From Stentor roeselii (Eukaryota; Ciliophora; Heterotrichea; Heterotrichida; Stentoridae), in assembly GCA_006503475.1 (NCBI GenBank), contig RSEH01000049.1, forward strand, positions 1-64,000: 64,000 nt of DNA, written 5' to 3'. Under the pieces are notes generated by a model. That model ran no database searches, was not told the origin of the DNA, and worked only from the letters and a program-made list of their open reading frames with translations. The translations under genes were made by a program, and so were the position numbers. Below, piece after piece: positions 26,260-36,657 of the stretch (within the stretch, counting starts at the first letter, position 1; each line of letters begins with the position of its first letter).

Positions 26260-26815
26260 CTGTAACAACAAACTTCCAAAGCTGAAGCGTTTTGAAATAA
26301 TCACACTAATCCATAAGCACCAACTTAGTGAATATATAAAAAAAGGAGATAATCGAAACCAATAGACACTTAACTCGACCATCAATAAATCTAAGAAAAA
26401 GCACTTAATTTAATTAGTAGATACTTTTTCTTCAAGCCGCATATCTCGGTTTCATCCTGGATCACTAATGAAAGCAAAACTGAACAATATCTTTATAGAA
26501 AAGATGAAGTTAAGGAAATCACAAGTCTTAATAAATTATAATGCATGACTACTTTTTAGGAAATATTAGTATGAGAAGGTTGATTGATGACCAGGTTTTC
26601 GTCTCTTAGGCTTTTGAGAAAGGAACTAATGCTGAATTGAAGCCGAACTGTTGCCTTGAATATACTTCATCCTAATGAAACACTTGGGAAATGATGCTGC
26701 TAAGGTTATTGCTTTACATATCGAATGTTTATTCGTCAAGGCGGAGATATGAAAGGACTAGGTCATCATCTCATTGAGATTAGACTTGATGAATGATTCT
26801 ATTTTGATTAGAAAG
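26260..26815 (+). pseudogene. Decayed copy of the D-Ala-D-Ala carboxypeptidase gene
   Basis: This stretch aligns by eye with the gene at 30635-31669. Shared landmarks in the same order are CTTCCAAAGCTGAAGCGTTTT (intact gene CCTCCAAAACTAAAGCGTTTT), TTTTCTTCAAGCCGCAT, GAAAGCAAAACTG, AAGATGAAG...GTTA(A/G)GGAAAT and CATCAAGGCGG/CGTCAAGGCGG. Many substitutions, small deletions and several stops break it. It covers about the first 60 percent of the gene and stops before the KTG motif region. It is a partial, old duplicate. Confidence 0.8.
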
Positions 26816-28007
26816 GTCAAATCTTTTTCATCTAACATATTATATATATTTTTAATTAATCCATCCTTTGAAACCTTTTCTATTTCTTTTTGGATACTCT
26901 CTGTGATAGAATCTTATTTCGTTAGTATTTTTTAATACAAGTTATGTCTCATTTGACACCGCTTAAGGTTCGTCGAATATAACTGTAAATTAAGTATTTA
27001 GAATTGATGAAGAGTAACTTTTAATTTGATTCAGATAATATTGATAAGATTTGGTTTAATTAAATTTTGAATTGTTCAAATAGCATATTGCATGGATTTT
27101 CTATTAATATGGATAATTATTTGTGTTTCGTGATAGTAATTAAAGAAATAATCTCTAAAAGATAAGCATTTTTCTGTTTCACTAACAATAATTTCTAATC
27201 ATTACTATTACTTGATTCTTTTCTAATTCTAATTAAATCTACAATATATACCTTAAATTATGATTCCCTAATATTTCATTCTGCATAAATATCATTACTA
27301 ATTGATCCTATTTAAATAGACTTTTAGTAGTAATTATATATTCAAAAACTGTTTGTAACAAATCCAAAGAATGAATATGAGCTCGTTTGAACTCTCGAAC
27401 AACAGACTTCGAATTATATACTTTAAGCCAATCAATAATAAATATATATCTATATTAAAATGATATGAAATTGCTAAGTAAAGCTTAAGACAACTTGGGT
27501 AACTCTTAGAATAATTAATTTATAAAAATCGGTGCAAACAACAAGAAAATATTTCTTTCTATAAGACCTTAAAAGTTTTAAAAGGAAGCGATTAATATAG
27601 TTATTTATATAAAAACTATGATTAAAATTGAAAATATAACAAAAGATGCTGTAGTCATTGAAAGAAAGATAGTTAATCAAAATGAAGAAATAATTTGATA
27701 TTTAAAAAATCATAACAAAGAACAACATCAAAGAATAAATAATAAAAATGCATGAAGATTGTGTTTATCTCAATATCTTGAATCGGGGAGTTATATTTAA
27801 TCCTTTAATTATCACAAGAATACTTAAAATAAAATTTCATTACTTTTTGTTGATTACCTTAGAAGCTATGAATCACTTAAAAATACATTCTTTTTACTTA
27901 TCAAATCGAATTAAAAGTTTAATTTTTCAAATAACTAAAATTTTTAACTAGAAATACTAACTAGACCTCAATATCAAAGCGACTCAATAACATTTTTAAT
28001 CCTCTCT
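26816..28007. other. AT-rich spacer with dispersed repeat copy
   Basis: AT-rich DNA holding dispersed repeat copy B (27497-27748). An open frame at 27748-27951 has no recognisable content and is probably chance. Nothing else could be supported. Confidence 0.5.
27497..27748 (+). repeat. Dispersed repeat, copy B
   Basis: Aligns in inverted orientation with 12222-12475 (landmarks given there). One plus-strand reading, IKIENITKDAVVIERKIVNQ then NEEII, a stop, and YLKNHNKEQHQRIN, loosely resembles the C-terminal coiled coil of the gene at 28008-28907 (QQDEIIEILNEQGDKQEKRW), so the repeat might derive from an eroded coding sequence. That link is speculative. Confidence 0.7.
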
Positions 28008-28907
28008 TTAAAGGTGCATCTTCCGCTTGATTTTTCTATAATCATCTAGAAAGGTGAAAATTTTACCCCATCGTTTTTCCTGTTTATCCCATCGTTTTTC
28101 TTGTTTATCCCCTTGTTCATTTAATATTTCTATAATTTCATCTTGTTGCTCTTTTAGTTGATCCTGATATCTTCTTTGTTCATTTAATATGTCTACAACC
28201 TTTATTTGTTGAACTTTAAGTTGATCATGATTATCCCGTAGTTGATCCTGATTATCCTTCATTTGATCGTAAAACTCTACAACCCTTTCGTTTTGGGTTT
28301 TTAGTTGATTCTGTATTATTTTCAAAGTTTCAATATCTTCATCAAATTTTTCTTGAACTCTTTCAATTTTTCTCACTTGTTCGCCTAGACCTCTTACTTC
28401 TCCTTTAAGAGTTTCTCGCCCAAGATCTTCTTGCTTTTCTGTGCCGACAGCTGGATTTAATCTTTCAAAATCCATCTTTATTTGTTTTGTAAAACTTTGC
28501 AATTCTACATCATGTTTTTCAAGTTTATAATCCAAATTTTTTAGTTCATTTCTATGCTTTTCTTTGAGTTCTTCGATTTCTTTTGTTAAGTTCGAATGGT
28601 CTTTTTCAATTCTTTTTTGCCGTTTATCTAGTCTGCTTTCCAATCCTTTTGCTTCCTTTGATAAATTTTCTATTTCTTTTTGCATAGTATCTATATTCGA
28701 AAGCATTTTGAAGACTATTTCTTTAAGTTCAGTGATGGTATTATTCGACTCTCTCGATGTATCAGTCCATGATTTTATCATCCTTTTTAGACTTTCAACC
28801 TCGTTAAACACTAATTCCTTATCTCTTTTATACCGATTTTCAATCTCATCTAATCGGTTTGTGATCTGTCTGATTGCAGTTATCGACGATGTATCTGATG
28901 GTTCCAT
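28008..28907 (-). CDS. Coiled-coil protein, unknown
   Basis: 299 residues, nearly all predicted coiled coil by heptad pattern, rich in Lys, Glu, Gln and Asp. The C-terminal third holds short internal repeats, such as YDQMKDNQDQLRDNHDQLK and ILNEQRRYQDQLKEQQDEII, then a doubled KQEKRWDKQEKRWG. There is no signal peptide or membrane segment. TATAAATGG spans the start codon, as at well-supported genes here. It may be a structural or cytoskeletal protein, but no family can be named. Confidence 0.7.
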   Translation of the reverse strand: MEPSDTSSITAIRQITNRLDEIENRYKRDKELVFNEVESLKRMIKSWTDTSRESNNTITELKEIVFKMLSNIDTMQKEIENLSKEAKGLESRLDKRQKRIEKDHSNLTKEIEELKEKHRNELKNLDYKLEKHDVELQSFTKQIKMDFERLNPAVGTEKQEDLGRETLKGEVRGLGEQVRKIERVQEKFDEDIETLKIIQNQLKTQNERVVEFYDQMKDNQDQLRDNHDQLKVQQIKVVDILNEQRRYQDQLKEQQDEIIEILNEQGDKQEKRWDKQEKRWGKIFTFLDDYRKIKRKMHL

Positions 28908-28949
28908 TTATAGATCTTTTAGGTACATTTTAAACACCTAATCAAAACC

Positions 28950-29570
28950 ATGTTCGACTCAAATCGAAAACCCTTCATAGTCGACCTCCAACACCCAAAG
29001 GCAACTCACGTGACTTTCTGTCTTCTTTTAAAGAATTTCATAGTTCTTGACCAGGTTCCAGCAGAAGAGAAAATTAGAAGTCTCTGATAAACTTATTAAA
29101 CTTCGGAGTTCAAAGCGCGAAGACCTTATTTGGCAGGTCTTTAACATGAAGACCCTTTTCTTGCACTTTCCAGGGCCAAATAATAACCGAGTGGTCCCAA
29201 ATGATGCCTTGAGGAAATCGAATTTAATATTCTTCGGATACTGGAAAGGTTTATTTGAATTATATTCAGAAGGAATTTACCTTAGATGAATTTATTGGGA
29301 ATTATAGAAATACTGTCAGGAAATTGAAGTTTGTGCAACTTGTTAAGAAAGCGATGAACATAGTTAGTTGTATTAAGTGAATTTGTGCTAGAGATACCGC
29401 CAGGGCAATGATAGTTTACCTGCTGATGTTTGGACTTTGATTGTTTTGATTTTTACTAGCCCTGAGTATAAATGGTATATCTATGGAGAACTTCAAGTAA
29501 TTCTTACTCAAGATTTTATGATAATTGACAGTGGCTTGCAATTCTGGTTAGATCGACATTACCTTCACTT
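28950..29570 (+). pseudogene. Frame-broken gene of unknown family
   Basis: An ATG at 28950 opens a frame (MFDSNRKPFIVDLQHPKATH, 45 codons). Coding sense then passes to a second frame (29090-29260, KRKLEVSDKLIKLRSSKRED ... FFGYWKGLFELYS), a third (29264-29370, IQKEFTLDEFIGNYRNTVRK) and a fourth (29410-29572, SLPADVWTLIVLIFTSPEYK ... LQFWLDRHYLHL). Each change needs +1 and no 16-nt GT...AG segment provides it. The pieces read like one continuous cytosolic protein, so it is probably a recently broken gene. It stands divergent to the coiled-coil gene, 42 bp away. Confidence 0.55.
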
Positions 29571-30634
29571 ATAATTATACAAGAAAGATATGTACAGATT
29601 TTTCATTTAAAATTAGCTGATAGAAGACAGTTCAAGAAAATGATGGTTCTAATAAGTCATAAGATAAGAAATATGATATTCTGATCATTTCAGTTCAAAG
29701 AATCATGAAAATCTTTAATCATTAATCTTTTTCTTTTGATTGTTATAAGAAAAGTGAAGCAAATTAAGAGTATTTCAAAAACATCTCTTGAATAATAAAA
29801 TGAAAGAAACCATGAAAAGTTATGAGTTTTTTTACCGAATACTTTGGTTATCATAGAAATTTATAGACTCAATATTACGAATATGTTTATCAATGTTTGA
29901 TATACTGAACTATAATTGTGAATTTATAAATTATTTAAATAGGAATTCAAATAATTTTTTAGCTGATTGAACTTATTTCACAAAAACTAGAAATATCTGA
30001 AGTAAAACGATTAGTTATCTAACTGTCTAAATACCTATTCCTTGAAAACGCATTCAAGGTATTCGTCTTTCCATCTTCGAGCATACTTCATGTTATTTAA
30101 ATTGAGTTGATATATAATTAATCATAAATTAGTGATCTAACAATTAATTATAATATATTTACTAAATCACCTTTCTAATTGTTTTTAAAAGTAGAATTTA
30201 TCTTTTGAAAAGTATCAAAGTCCTGAATTTTCGGGGTGATAATCATTATTTAAAACAAATTGAACAATTACAGTAATTTTGAAGATATTAAGATTAAAAG
30301 CGACTATTAGTAACTCCTTTATCAATAAGGCTATTCAATAAGCACACTTTAAACTCTAAGCGAAACCTGAATCTTTAATCTTTATTCCTCCTTCACTCAA
30401 AGCTACCTCAACTAACCTTTCCAAACATTCCAATATCCTTCCAAACCACTTTTTCGCATTAATACCCCCAACTCTTATCTCCCTTTCTCCCTAAACCTAA
30501 AAAAATCGCTAAAATCCATCCAGCCAAAAAACCCTGCACAAAAAAAAACCATTTTCTCCTCATCCACCCAATCCAAACCAAAACCCCTAAAAAAAACCAC
30601 CATTAATCCCTAATCTCCCATCCACAAGACTAAC
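29571..30634. other. Intergenic stretch, AT-rich then C-rich/A-rich
   Basis: AT-rich to about 30340, then strongly biased to A and C with almost no G on the plus strand up to the carboxypeptidase start at 30635. No gene or repeat was seen. Confidence 0.5.
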
Positions 30635-31669
30635 ATGAGAAACCTAAAAATGGAAATGAACAATTCCAACTCCGACTCAACTCTTCCAAAAATAAAGAAT
30701 TCCCGTCACAGCAAGCCTCCAAAACTAAAGCGTTTTTTCAATAATCGAAACCAGGCAAGAAACACTTACTCAAAAAGAATTTTAGAAAAATCCAAAAGGT
30801 ACTACTCGAAACCAGTCGATACTTTAGCGACGACGATCAATAAATCAAAGGAAAAGCACCCGAATCTCGTTAATCGATATCTTTTCTTCAAGCCGCATGT
30901 ATCGGCTTCATCGTGGATCGCTATTGAAAGCAAAACTGGACGTTATCTTGATGGCAAAGATGAAGACGAAGTTAGGGAAATTGCAAGTCTTACTAAAATT
31001 ATGACTTGCATCACTGCGATTCAGGAAATCGCTTTTTTGAGAAGGTCGTTTGAGGAACAGGTAAGGGTCTCGGATGTCGCTGCTACTATGGAAGGTACTA
31101 CTGCTGAATTACAGCCTGGAGATGAACTGTCGCTTTGGGATTTACTTCATGCTTTGATGCTACCTTCGGGTAATGATGCTGCTATGGCGGTTGCTGAACA
31201 TATTGGGAAATTCATTCATCAAGGCGGCGATGCTGTCGCCGCCTTTGTAGAAAAGATGAATTTCAATGCTATGAGTCTGGATTTAAAACAAATGAAGTTT
31301 ACTAATCCGCATGGCATGTCTACAAGTCTCAACCTAAGCACAGCTCGAAACGTGGCCTTACTAGCTTCTCACTGCATGAAAGTTCCTCCATTCCGTAAAA
31401 TCGTTTCAACAAAATCCCACGAATGCAGTATTTTCAACCCTTCAGGAATCCGTAAAGTCGAATGGTTCAACACAAACGCCCTTCTCGAGAAAGGTTTCTG
31501 CGGAGTGAAAACAGGAATAACTCCAGCAGCAGGTCCCTGCCTGTGTTTTTGCATGGAAAGAAAGAAAAAGAAGCTATTAGTAGTATTATTGAATTCAAAA
31601 AGCATGGAATCCCGATGGCGAGAAGCTCTAAAGTTATGGAAATACGCAAGTCTTCACCTTTTACATTAA
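30635..31669 (+). CDS. D-Ala-D-Ala carboxypeptidase (peptidase S11, bacterial type)
   Basis: 344 residues. All three active-site motifs of the penicillin-binding/beta-lactamase fold are intact: S118-L-T-K121 (nucleophile and general base), S178-G-N180 and K292-T-G294. WIAIESKTGRYL before the first motif and FTNPHGM between the others are typical of the DacA/S11 family. In bacteria this enzyme trims the terminal D-Ala from peptidoglycan peptides; a ciliate has no peptidoglycan, so digestion of bacterial prey walls or another amide substrate is possible. The first 85 residues are basic and polar with no signal peptide, odd for an enzyme that is normally exported. No intron is seen. Its stop lies 10 bp from that of a convergent gene. 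Confidence 0.92.
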   Translation: MRNLKMEMNNSNSDSTLPKIKNSRHSKPPKLKRFFNNRNQARNTYSKRILEKSKRYYSKPVDTLATTINKSKEKHPNLVNRYLFFKPHVSASSWIAIESKTGRYLDGKDEDEVREIASLTKIMTCITAIQEIAFLRRSFEEQVRVSDVAATMEGTTAELQPGDELSLWDLLHALMLPSGNDAAMAVAEHIGKFIHQGGDAVAAFVEKMNFNAMSLDLKQMKFTNPHGMSTSLNLSTARNVALLASHCMKVPPFRKIVSTKSHECSIFNPSGIRKVEWFNTNALLEKGFCGVKTGITPAAGPCLCFCMERKKKKLLVVLLNSKSMESRWREALKLWKYASLHLLH

Positions 31670-31679
31670 TAAAGTAAAA

Positions 31680-32225
31680 CTATTTATACTTCCCGTTGAC
31701 AATCGAGAAATGATTCTCTTTGAACTGAATAAACTTCTGCAAAATACTATTTAACTTCAGTTCTGACATCTCAGAAAAAAGCTGCCGGGGCAGCTTCGGA
31801 GTTTGAATCGTTTTCGACTTTTCCGCCAGTTTTCCCCTTGATGAAGCTTGTCTTGATTCTGTTGTAAAACTCGGGTTGCGTTGAGAGGACTTCGGAGATC
31901 TTCGAAGGGTTTGACTCAAAGTTTTTGAATGTTTTGAGTCGAAATTTTCTTTTGTTGCTTGAGATCTTTGAGTTGAACCTACTGAATGTTTTAAAAGCTT
32001 TTTGTGGGATTTTAAATCGGAGGATAACTTCTTTCGTAATAACTTGATTCGAGTCACTTGAGGAGGACTGGATTCTAATGGGCTTATTTGAATTGAGGGA
32101 TTTCGAGGGATTTGAAGTTTACCGGATTTTGTTGAGTTTGGAGGCTTTAGTTGAGTGTTGCTCATGCTTCGAGGTTTTGACGGCTTGCTTAGTTTTGATG
32201 TGCTGTTTAATCTTTTGGATTTCAT
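31680..32225 (-). CDS. Ser/Lys-rich basic protein, unknown
   Basis: 181 residues, strongly basic and rich in Ser, Lys, Pro and Gln (SKRLNSTSKLSKPSKPRSMS; SPPQVTRIKLLRKKLSSDLK). It looks disordered except for a short C-terminal helix (MSELKLNSILQKFIQFKENH). No domain is recognised. A divergent 142-bp region separates it from the RasGAP/VPS9 gene. Confidence 0.65.
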   Translation of the reverse strand: MKSKRLNSTSKLSKPSKPRSMSNTQLKPPNSTKSGKLQIPRNPSIQISPLESSPPQVTRIKLLRKKLSSDLKSHKKLLKHSVGSTQRSQATKENFDSKHSKTLSQTLRRSPKSSQRNPSFTTESRQASSRGKLAEKSKTIQTPKLPRQLFSEMSELKLNSILQKFIQFKENHFSIVNGKYK

Positions 32226-32367
32226 ATTTGGAATATTAGAATCTTTTCAAATTTTGTTGAATTCGGGAGGGTTTGGTAACTTTTCATCCAAAGATAATAT
32301 AAAACCTAAAAACTATCCAAATAAAATCATTAATTTTCACCTACCTGAGCTTCTCCAACTCATAAAT

Positions 32368-35300
32368 ATGGAATCGCAGGAAAAAATTACTTTTGAAGAT
32401 TGGATTTATTTGCAAAAATGCTTTAAATATGAAAAACTCCGACTGACTCACGGTAATTCCGATTCAGACGAGGACGAAAAGCGCGAGCTTTTAAAAAGAA
32501 TCGAAGACCTTCACAAGGACTTCTACGAGAACCAGTTGAAGATCCGTTCATATCACGAAAACGTAAGAATCACTTAGTCCAAAGCGAAAAAAGTTCTAAT
32601 TCTCGATTCCCACGCTTTCTTCGGAGACACTTTCAGATACATCGAAAGTTTCCTTCTTCACGTGAGGTCCAACCCTGAGATTTTCACTTTTTTAGCCTCT
32701 TCACTGAAGCAAAGTCGAGATTCAGTCGAGTCCTGCACCGAGTCCTTCGCTTACAGTTTTTTTCTTGACTTGATCCACCCAGAGAACTTCGAGTCTGACT
32801 TGTTAAACATGATAAAAACTCTGATAAGAGCTGAGTTGATGTCACTTCGAACAAGTCAAAACACTGGCCATGTCAGTTCTTTGTTGCAGGAAAGTCCTGT
32901 TCTGAGAAGTATGTTGAGGCATTATTTGAAGAAGAAAACTCAGAGAAAGTATATGAAAATGATATTTAAGGATGGACTTAGAGAAATTATTCATAATCAG
33001 GATATTATCAGGACGAATAAATTGGACCCGAAGCTTATTTATTTTGAATTGTTTAAAAAAGAGACTGTTTTGCAGAGAAATTCTGTTGGACCTGCTGTTA
33101 AGGATAAAAGGACTTCGACTTCTAGGTCGTCGAAAAGAGTTGAAATCCCGGATAAGAACCCTTTTGATACGATTACTACGGAAGATGCTATGCATAATGA
33201 AGAGGTTTATCGAATTTTAGTTGAAAGAAGTAGTCAAATGGCTAGTCATTGTCGACTTCTGCTGCAAGGGATTTATAATAATGTTGAGACCATGCCTTTT
33301 GGACTTAGGTGGATTTGTAAACAAATGATTATTTCTATTGAGGAAATTGTCCCTAACGTGAATGAAGAAGAAAAACATACGTTTTTAGGGAATTTTTTGT
33401 TTAGTCATTGGTGGATCCCTGCTTTGTTTGATCCGATTAAAAATGGACTGCTTAACAATGTCATCATACAGGCTCCGACCCTTTCTTATTTCAAGGTCAT
33501 CGCTAGTATCTTCAAAAATATCATCAAGTCTAGCTTTTTTGAAGAGTTTCAGTACTTTAAAATCAATGAGTTTATTGCTGATGAAGGCGCCAAGATGAGA
33601 AAGTACTTAAAAGATATCTATTCTTTTGATGAAAGTCTTTATAACCGCCAACGAATTAAAACTTTTGAGTCTAGTGTGGCTGACATTCCCTATGAAGGTG
33701 ATCGCAAAACAATGCTTTTTTACTACCAAACCAAGTTAAACCAGCCAGTAATATCCAACTCTGACATGTTAACCAAGAGCAAAAACCACCTAGAAGACGA
33801 AAAAGACATGAAAGAGTTCAAAATCGTTACATTCGTGGTAACTCTAAACGACATTCGCCTTCTCGCCAAGGTGATCAAAGAAAAAGAAGACCAAGTAGTC
33901 GAAAAAGGCTGGAGCGACCTTCTACGATACGCGAAAACAATCCGAAACTCAGAAGAATTCGGGAATTTATACCAAGTGAACTACTTAAAAGACCGTGGAA
34001 TGAGCGAACAAGACGAAATTCACTGTTTTTTCATGAAAAAGGACTTCGGCGAGTTCACAGCTGACATCGAAAACAGCTACACGAGTAACATGCGCAAGTC
34101 AAAAATCATTCCAGGCGACAACGAGAGTTTAAAACTTCTAATAAAAGTCCAAGACGCCATCCGAAACCTTTTAATTTCTCTCGACATGTCTCTTTTCTTC
34201 GACCCAAACAAAGAGTGGTCCTTATCAGAAGTAGTCGAGTTCATCATCCAGTTTTCTTACCTCTTCGACAACAAAAAGGCAGAGCAAGACAAGATCCCTT
34301 TAAAGTTACTTGCACAGTTTTTATCAACTTACTTAAAAGAAATCCCTCCGGAGTACACCTCGAACTCATACCGAAAGCTTTACAAAACACTTTTAAAAGA
34401 CTATGAAGATCGATATGAACACATGAGGACTATAGCGACTCGGAATAAGAAATTACTGCTGCTTTCAATTAACTTCACAGAAAAACACATAACTGACTTG
34501 AAACAGGAAGTCAGAGTTTATGAGTCTCTCAAGCAAAAAAGCTTCGGATTGGACTTCATTCGTTTAAAAAAAGTGCCGGTTTGCCTTTTGACCATCAATG
34601 AAAAAAGCACTCAGACAACGCAGGTCTTTCCTCAAAGTATCTGTCCTCACTCGAAACTCGCTTCAGTCAACGAATTCGTCCTAGGCTCGAAAAAGACCAG
34701 CAAAGGTCTGACAAACATGGACGAGACTCACCTGAACACAATTGAAGACTTTTACGATCGATTCATGAAACTTCCTCAAGTTTCCATGTGTTTGAAAGAA
34801 GAAAACGACGTTTATAATGTAAGCGGCGCGTTTTTTGAGTACCTCGACATCGTCAAGGACATCATCCGGAAAGATCTTCAAAATGAGGAAGACTGTGAAG
34901 TAGCGATTGAAGAGATAGAAAAACATATCACTTCCAGCATGTTTCAAAGAGTTTTCCCTTTCGTCGCCTCTGCAAATGACTTAAAACTTTACAACCGGGC
35001 CCGTGAGCATGAGTGGATTAAACCTGAACATCTCGATATTATTCCAGCAAATCGAAATGAATCGATGTGGAAATTCGCGATTGAAGCTTTGAGAAATATT
35101 GATAATTATCGATCACCTGCTGAAAAACTAAGCTGCTTTGTGTCGTGCATGTCAATCATCGTCAATGTCTTGAGTCTTATGAGCTCTGGAGGAGGAGTCG
35201 GCACTGATGATAGTCTTCCTTTGATCATTTATATTGTACTTAAAGCTCAACCGAAAAGAATGTACTCAAACTTGAATTATATCTCGAAGTTTAGACATCA

Positions 35301-35457
35301 GTCCAAAATGATTGGACTTAATGGCTTCGTTTTTCAGCAATTCCAAAGCGCAGCTTCTTTCATTGAAGACTTGGAACCGGCTCGACTCACTATCTCGGAT
35401 GATGAGTATTGGAAGATGGTTCAAGAGTACAGAGAAAAGTACAGGATTAGTAGTTAG
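32368..35457 (+). CDS. RasGAP-VPS9 protein (GAPVD1/GAPex-5-like)
   Basis: A 15-nt intron (32563-32577) joins the 5' exon (ATG 32368, preceded by ATAAAT) to the long frame, giving about 1024 residues. Residues about 85-430 resemble a RasGAP domain (VSSLLQESPVLRSMLRHYLK; TMPFGLRWICKQM). The C-terminal end (about 870-1010) is a VPS9 domain: GGVGTDDSLPLIIYIVLKAQ, SNLNYISKF, AASFIEDLE. This pair is the hallmark of GAPVD1, which acts on Rab5-type GTPases at endocytic membranes. Where RasGAPs carry the Arg finger this protein appears to have Gln, and the VPS9 Tyr and Thr of the Y-x-x-T turn are replaced (GFVFQQF). The domains are clear; activity is uncertain. Confidence 0.85.
32563..32577 (+). other. 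15-nt intron of the RasGAP-VPS9 gene
   Basis: GTAAGAATCACTTAG. Removing its TAG joins YHEN to SKAKKVLILD in one frame. Confidence 0.92.
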
Positions 35458-35496
35458 TTTCAATAAATTTGGGAAAATTGACTCAAATGATAAGAG

Positions 35497-35880
35497 TTAA
35501 GATATGAGAACTCCTCCTGATTTCTCTTGGGGAGCTGTCGGCTTGATATCAGTCCTGACGCCCAAAGCTTGTTCCAATGTTCTCAACTCAGTCTCGATTT
35601 CTTTAAGTCTTTTATAAAGAGCCTCGAGCAGCTGGTCCATTTTTCCACTTTGAGTCTCCAGCTCTGGGATCACCTCAGATACGGTCTTTTGGACGAGGAC
35701 TCCCCCGACCAGTCGCCAGGCTCTTCGGCTCATTTCAACTTTTCTCAGAGTTTCAAGTACGATCCTGACTGAGACTTACAAGTGTTCACGTTTTTCACTC
35801 TCGATGTCTGTGATTTTCGTGATAATTGCGCTGTAGTCTTGACGGAGTTGGTTGAATCTTTGAACTGCTTGCTCGGACAT
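35497..35880 (-). CDS. PFDN2: Prefoldin subunit 2
   Basis: A 15-nt intron (35765-35779) joins an N-terminal exon, ATG at 35878-35880 with ATATATA directly before it, to the rest, giving 122 residues. The spliced sequence follows PFDN2 throughout: FNQLRQDYSAIITKITDIES, EHLIVLETL across the junction, then RLVGGVLVQKTVSEVIPEL and a C-terminal coiled coil. It is a beta-class prefoldin subunit with two helices joined by a beta hairpin, part of the hexamer that delivers unfolded actin and tubulin to the CCT chaperonin. Without splicing the N-terminal helix is lost. It is convergent with the RasGAP-VPS9 gene (39 bp between stops). Confidence 0.95.
35765..35779 (-). other. 15-nt intron of the prefoldin 2 gene
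   Basis: Minus-strand GTAAGTCTCAGTCAG, splitting a codon after its second base (CAC TT/G). Removal gives the conserved EHLIVLETLRKVE. Confidence 0.95.
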
Positions 35881-36272
35881 TATATATGGATAGATTTTTT
35901 ATTTTAATGCGGTAGGATGATTGTTAAGTGAAATGGGAATTGAGGAATATTGGGATTGGTTTAGGGTTTAAAATGATTTGGATTAGAAAAAACTCTTTTC
36001 TGGAGAAGAGAAAGATTTTATTGATTTTTTGTTCAAGGAATGAGGAGGCTGTCAAAATGAATTTCTGGAATTTTCAATAGTTTTTAACCAGTTAAAAAAT
36101 CCTGTATTTCACTATTTTTTCAACTATCGTTAGAAAATTTCAACAGAGACTTTTCAGGTCAAACCAGGATAAAACATTAAAGAAAAACAAAGAACTCTAT
36201 TTTTAACTATCCGTATTTTGATATTCATCTCAAAAGTAAAAAAAAGTAATAAAACAAACTATTATAATAATT
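35881..36272. other. Divergent intergenic region
   Basis: 392 bp between the prefoldin start and the next plus-strand start. AT-rich, with ATTATAATAATT just before the plus ATG. No other feature seen. Confidence 0.5.
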
Positions 36273-36623
36273 ATGAGTGAATCTCTTAAAAAAAGACTAT
36301 GCCCTCCACTGATTTCGCCAACACCTCGCAGGGCCGGTCAAGTATTAGGAGCGCTCATTAAAAGAAACCCATTCTCCGAACTTCCTCCGTTAAAGCAACC
36401 AGGACTACCCGAGCAAGACTCAGCAACAAGAGAACTTCACCAAATCCTGTCAAAGCCGTTGACTCTTCCACCGATGAAGAAATCCTCTCCAAATTTTTTC
36501 AACAGAAACGAAAAAATCCCAGTAAGACAAAAAAACAACCCATTAATATTCGACGAGAAGTTCATTGAACTAAACAGTTCTTTAAGCACCTGCCAGAGTT
36601 GGACTGAAGCTGTACCATTATAA
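36273..36623 (+). CDS. Small Pro/Leu-rich protein, unknown
   Basis: 116 residues, basic, rich in Pro, Leu and Ser (LCPPLISPTPRRAGQVLGAL; PLTLPPMKKSSPNFF). No domain, membrane segment or signal peptide is seen. Coding-like composition and the A/T-rich start context support a real gene. It ends 34 bp from the stop of the convergent ABCG gene. Confidence 0.6.
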   Translation: MSESLKKRLCPPLISPTPRRAGQVLGALIKRNPFSELPPLKQPGLPEQDSATRELHQILSKPLTLPPMKKSSPNFFNRNEKIPVRQKNNPLIFDEKFIELNSSLSTCQSWTEAVPL

Positions 36624-36657
36624 ATATTATGATCTCTTCCTTTAATGCATAATCAAC

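Noticed and set aside
28990-29090. 16-nt intron explaining the first frame change of the broken gene
   Set aside because: No GT...AG segment of 16 nt exists there; GTCTTCTTTTAAAG (14) and GTTCCAGCAGAAG (13) do not have the right length or a central A at -6.
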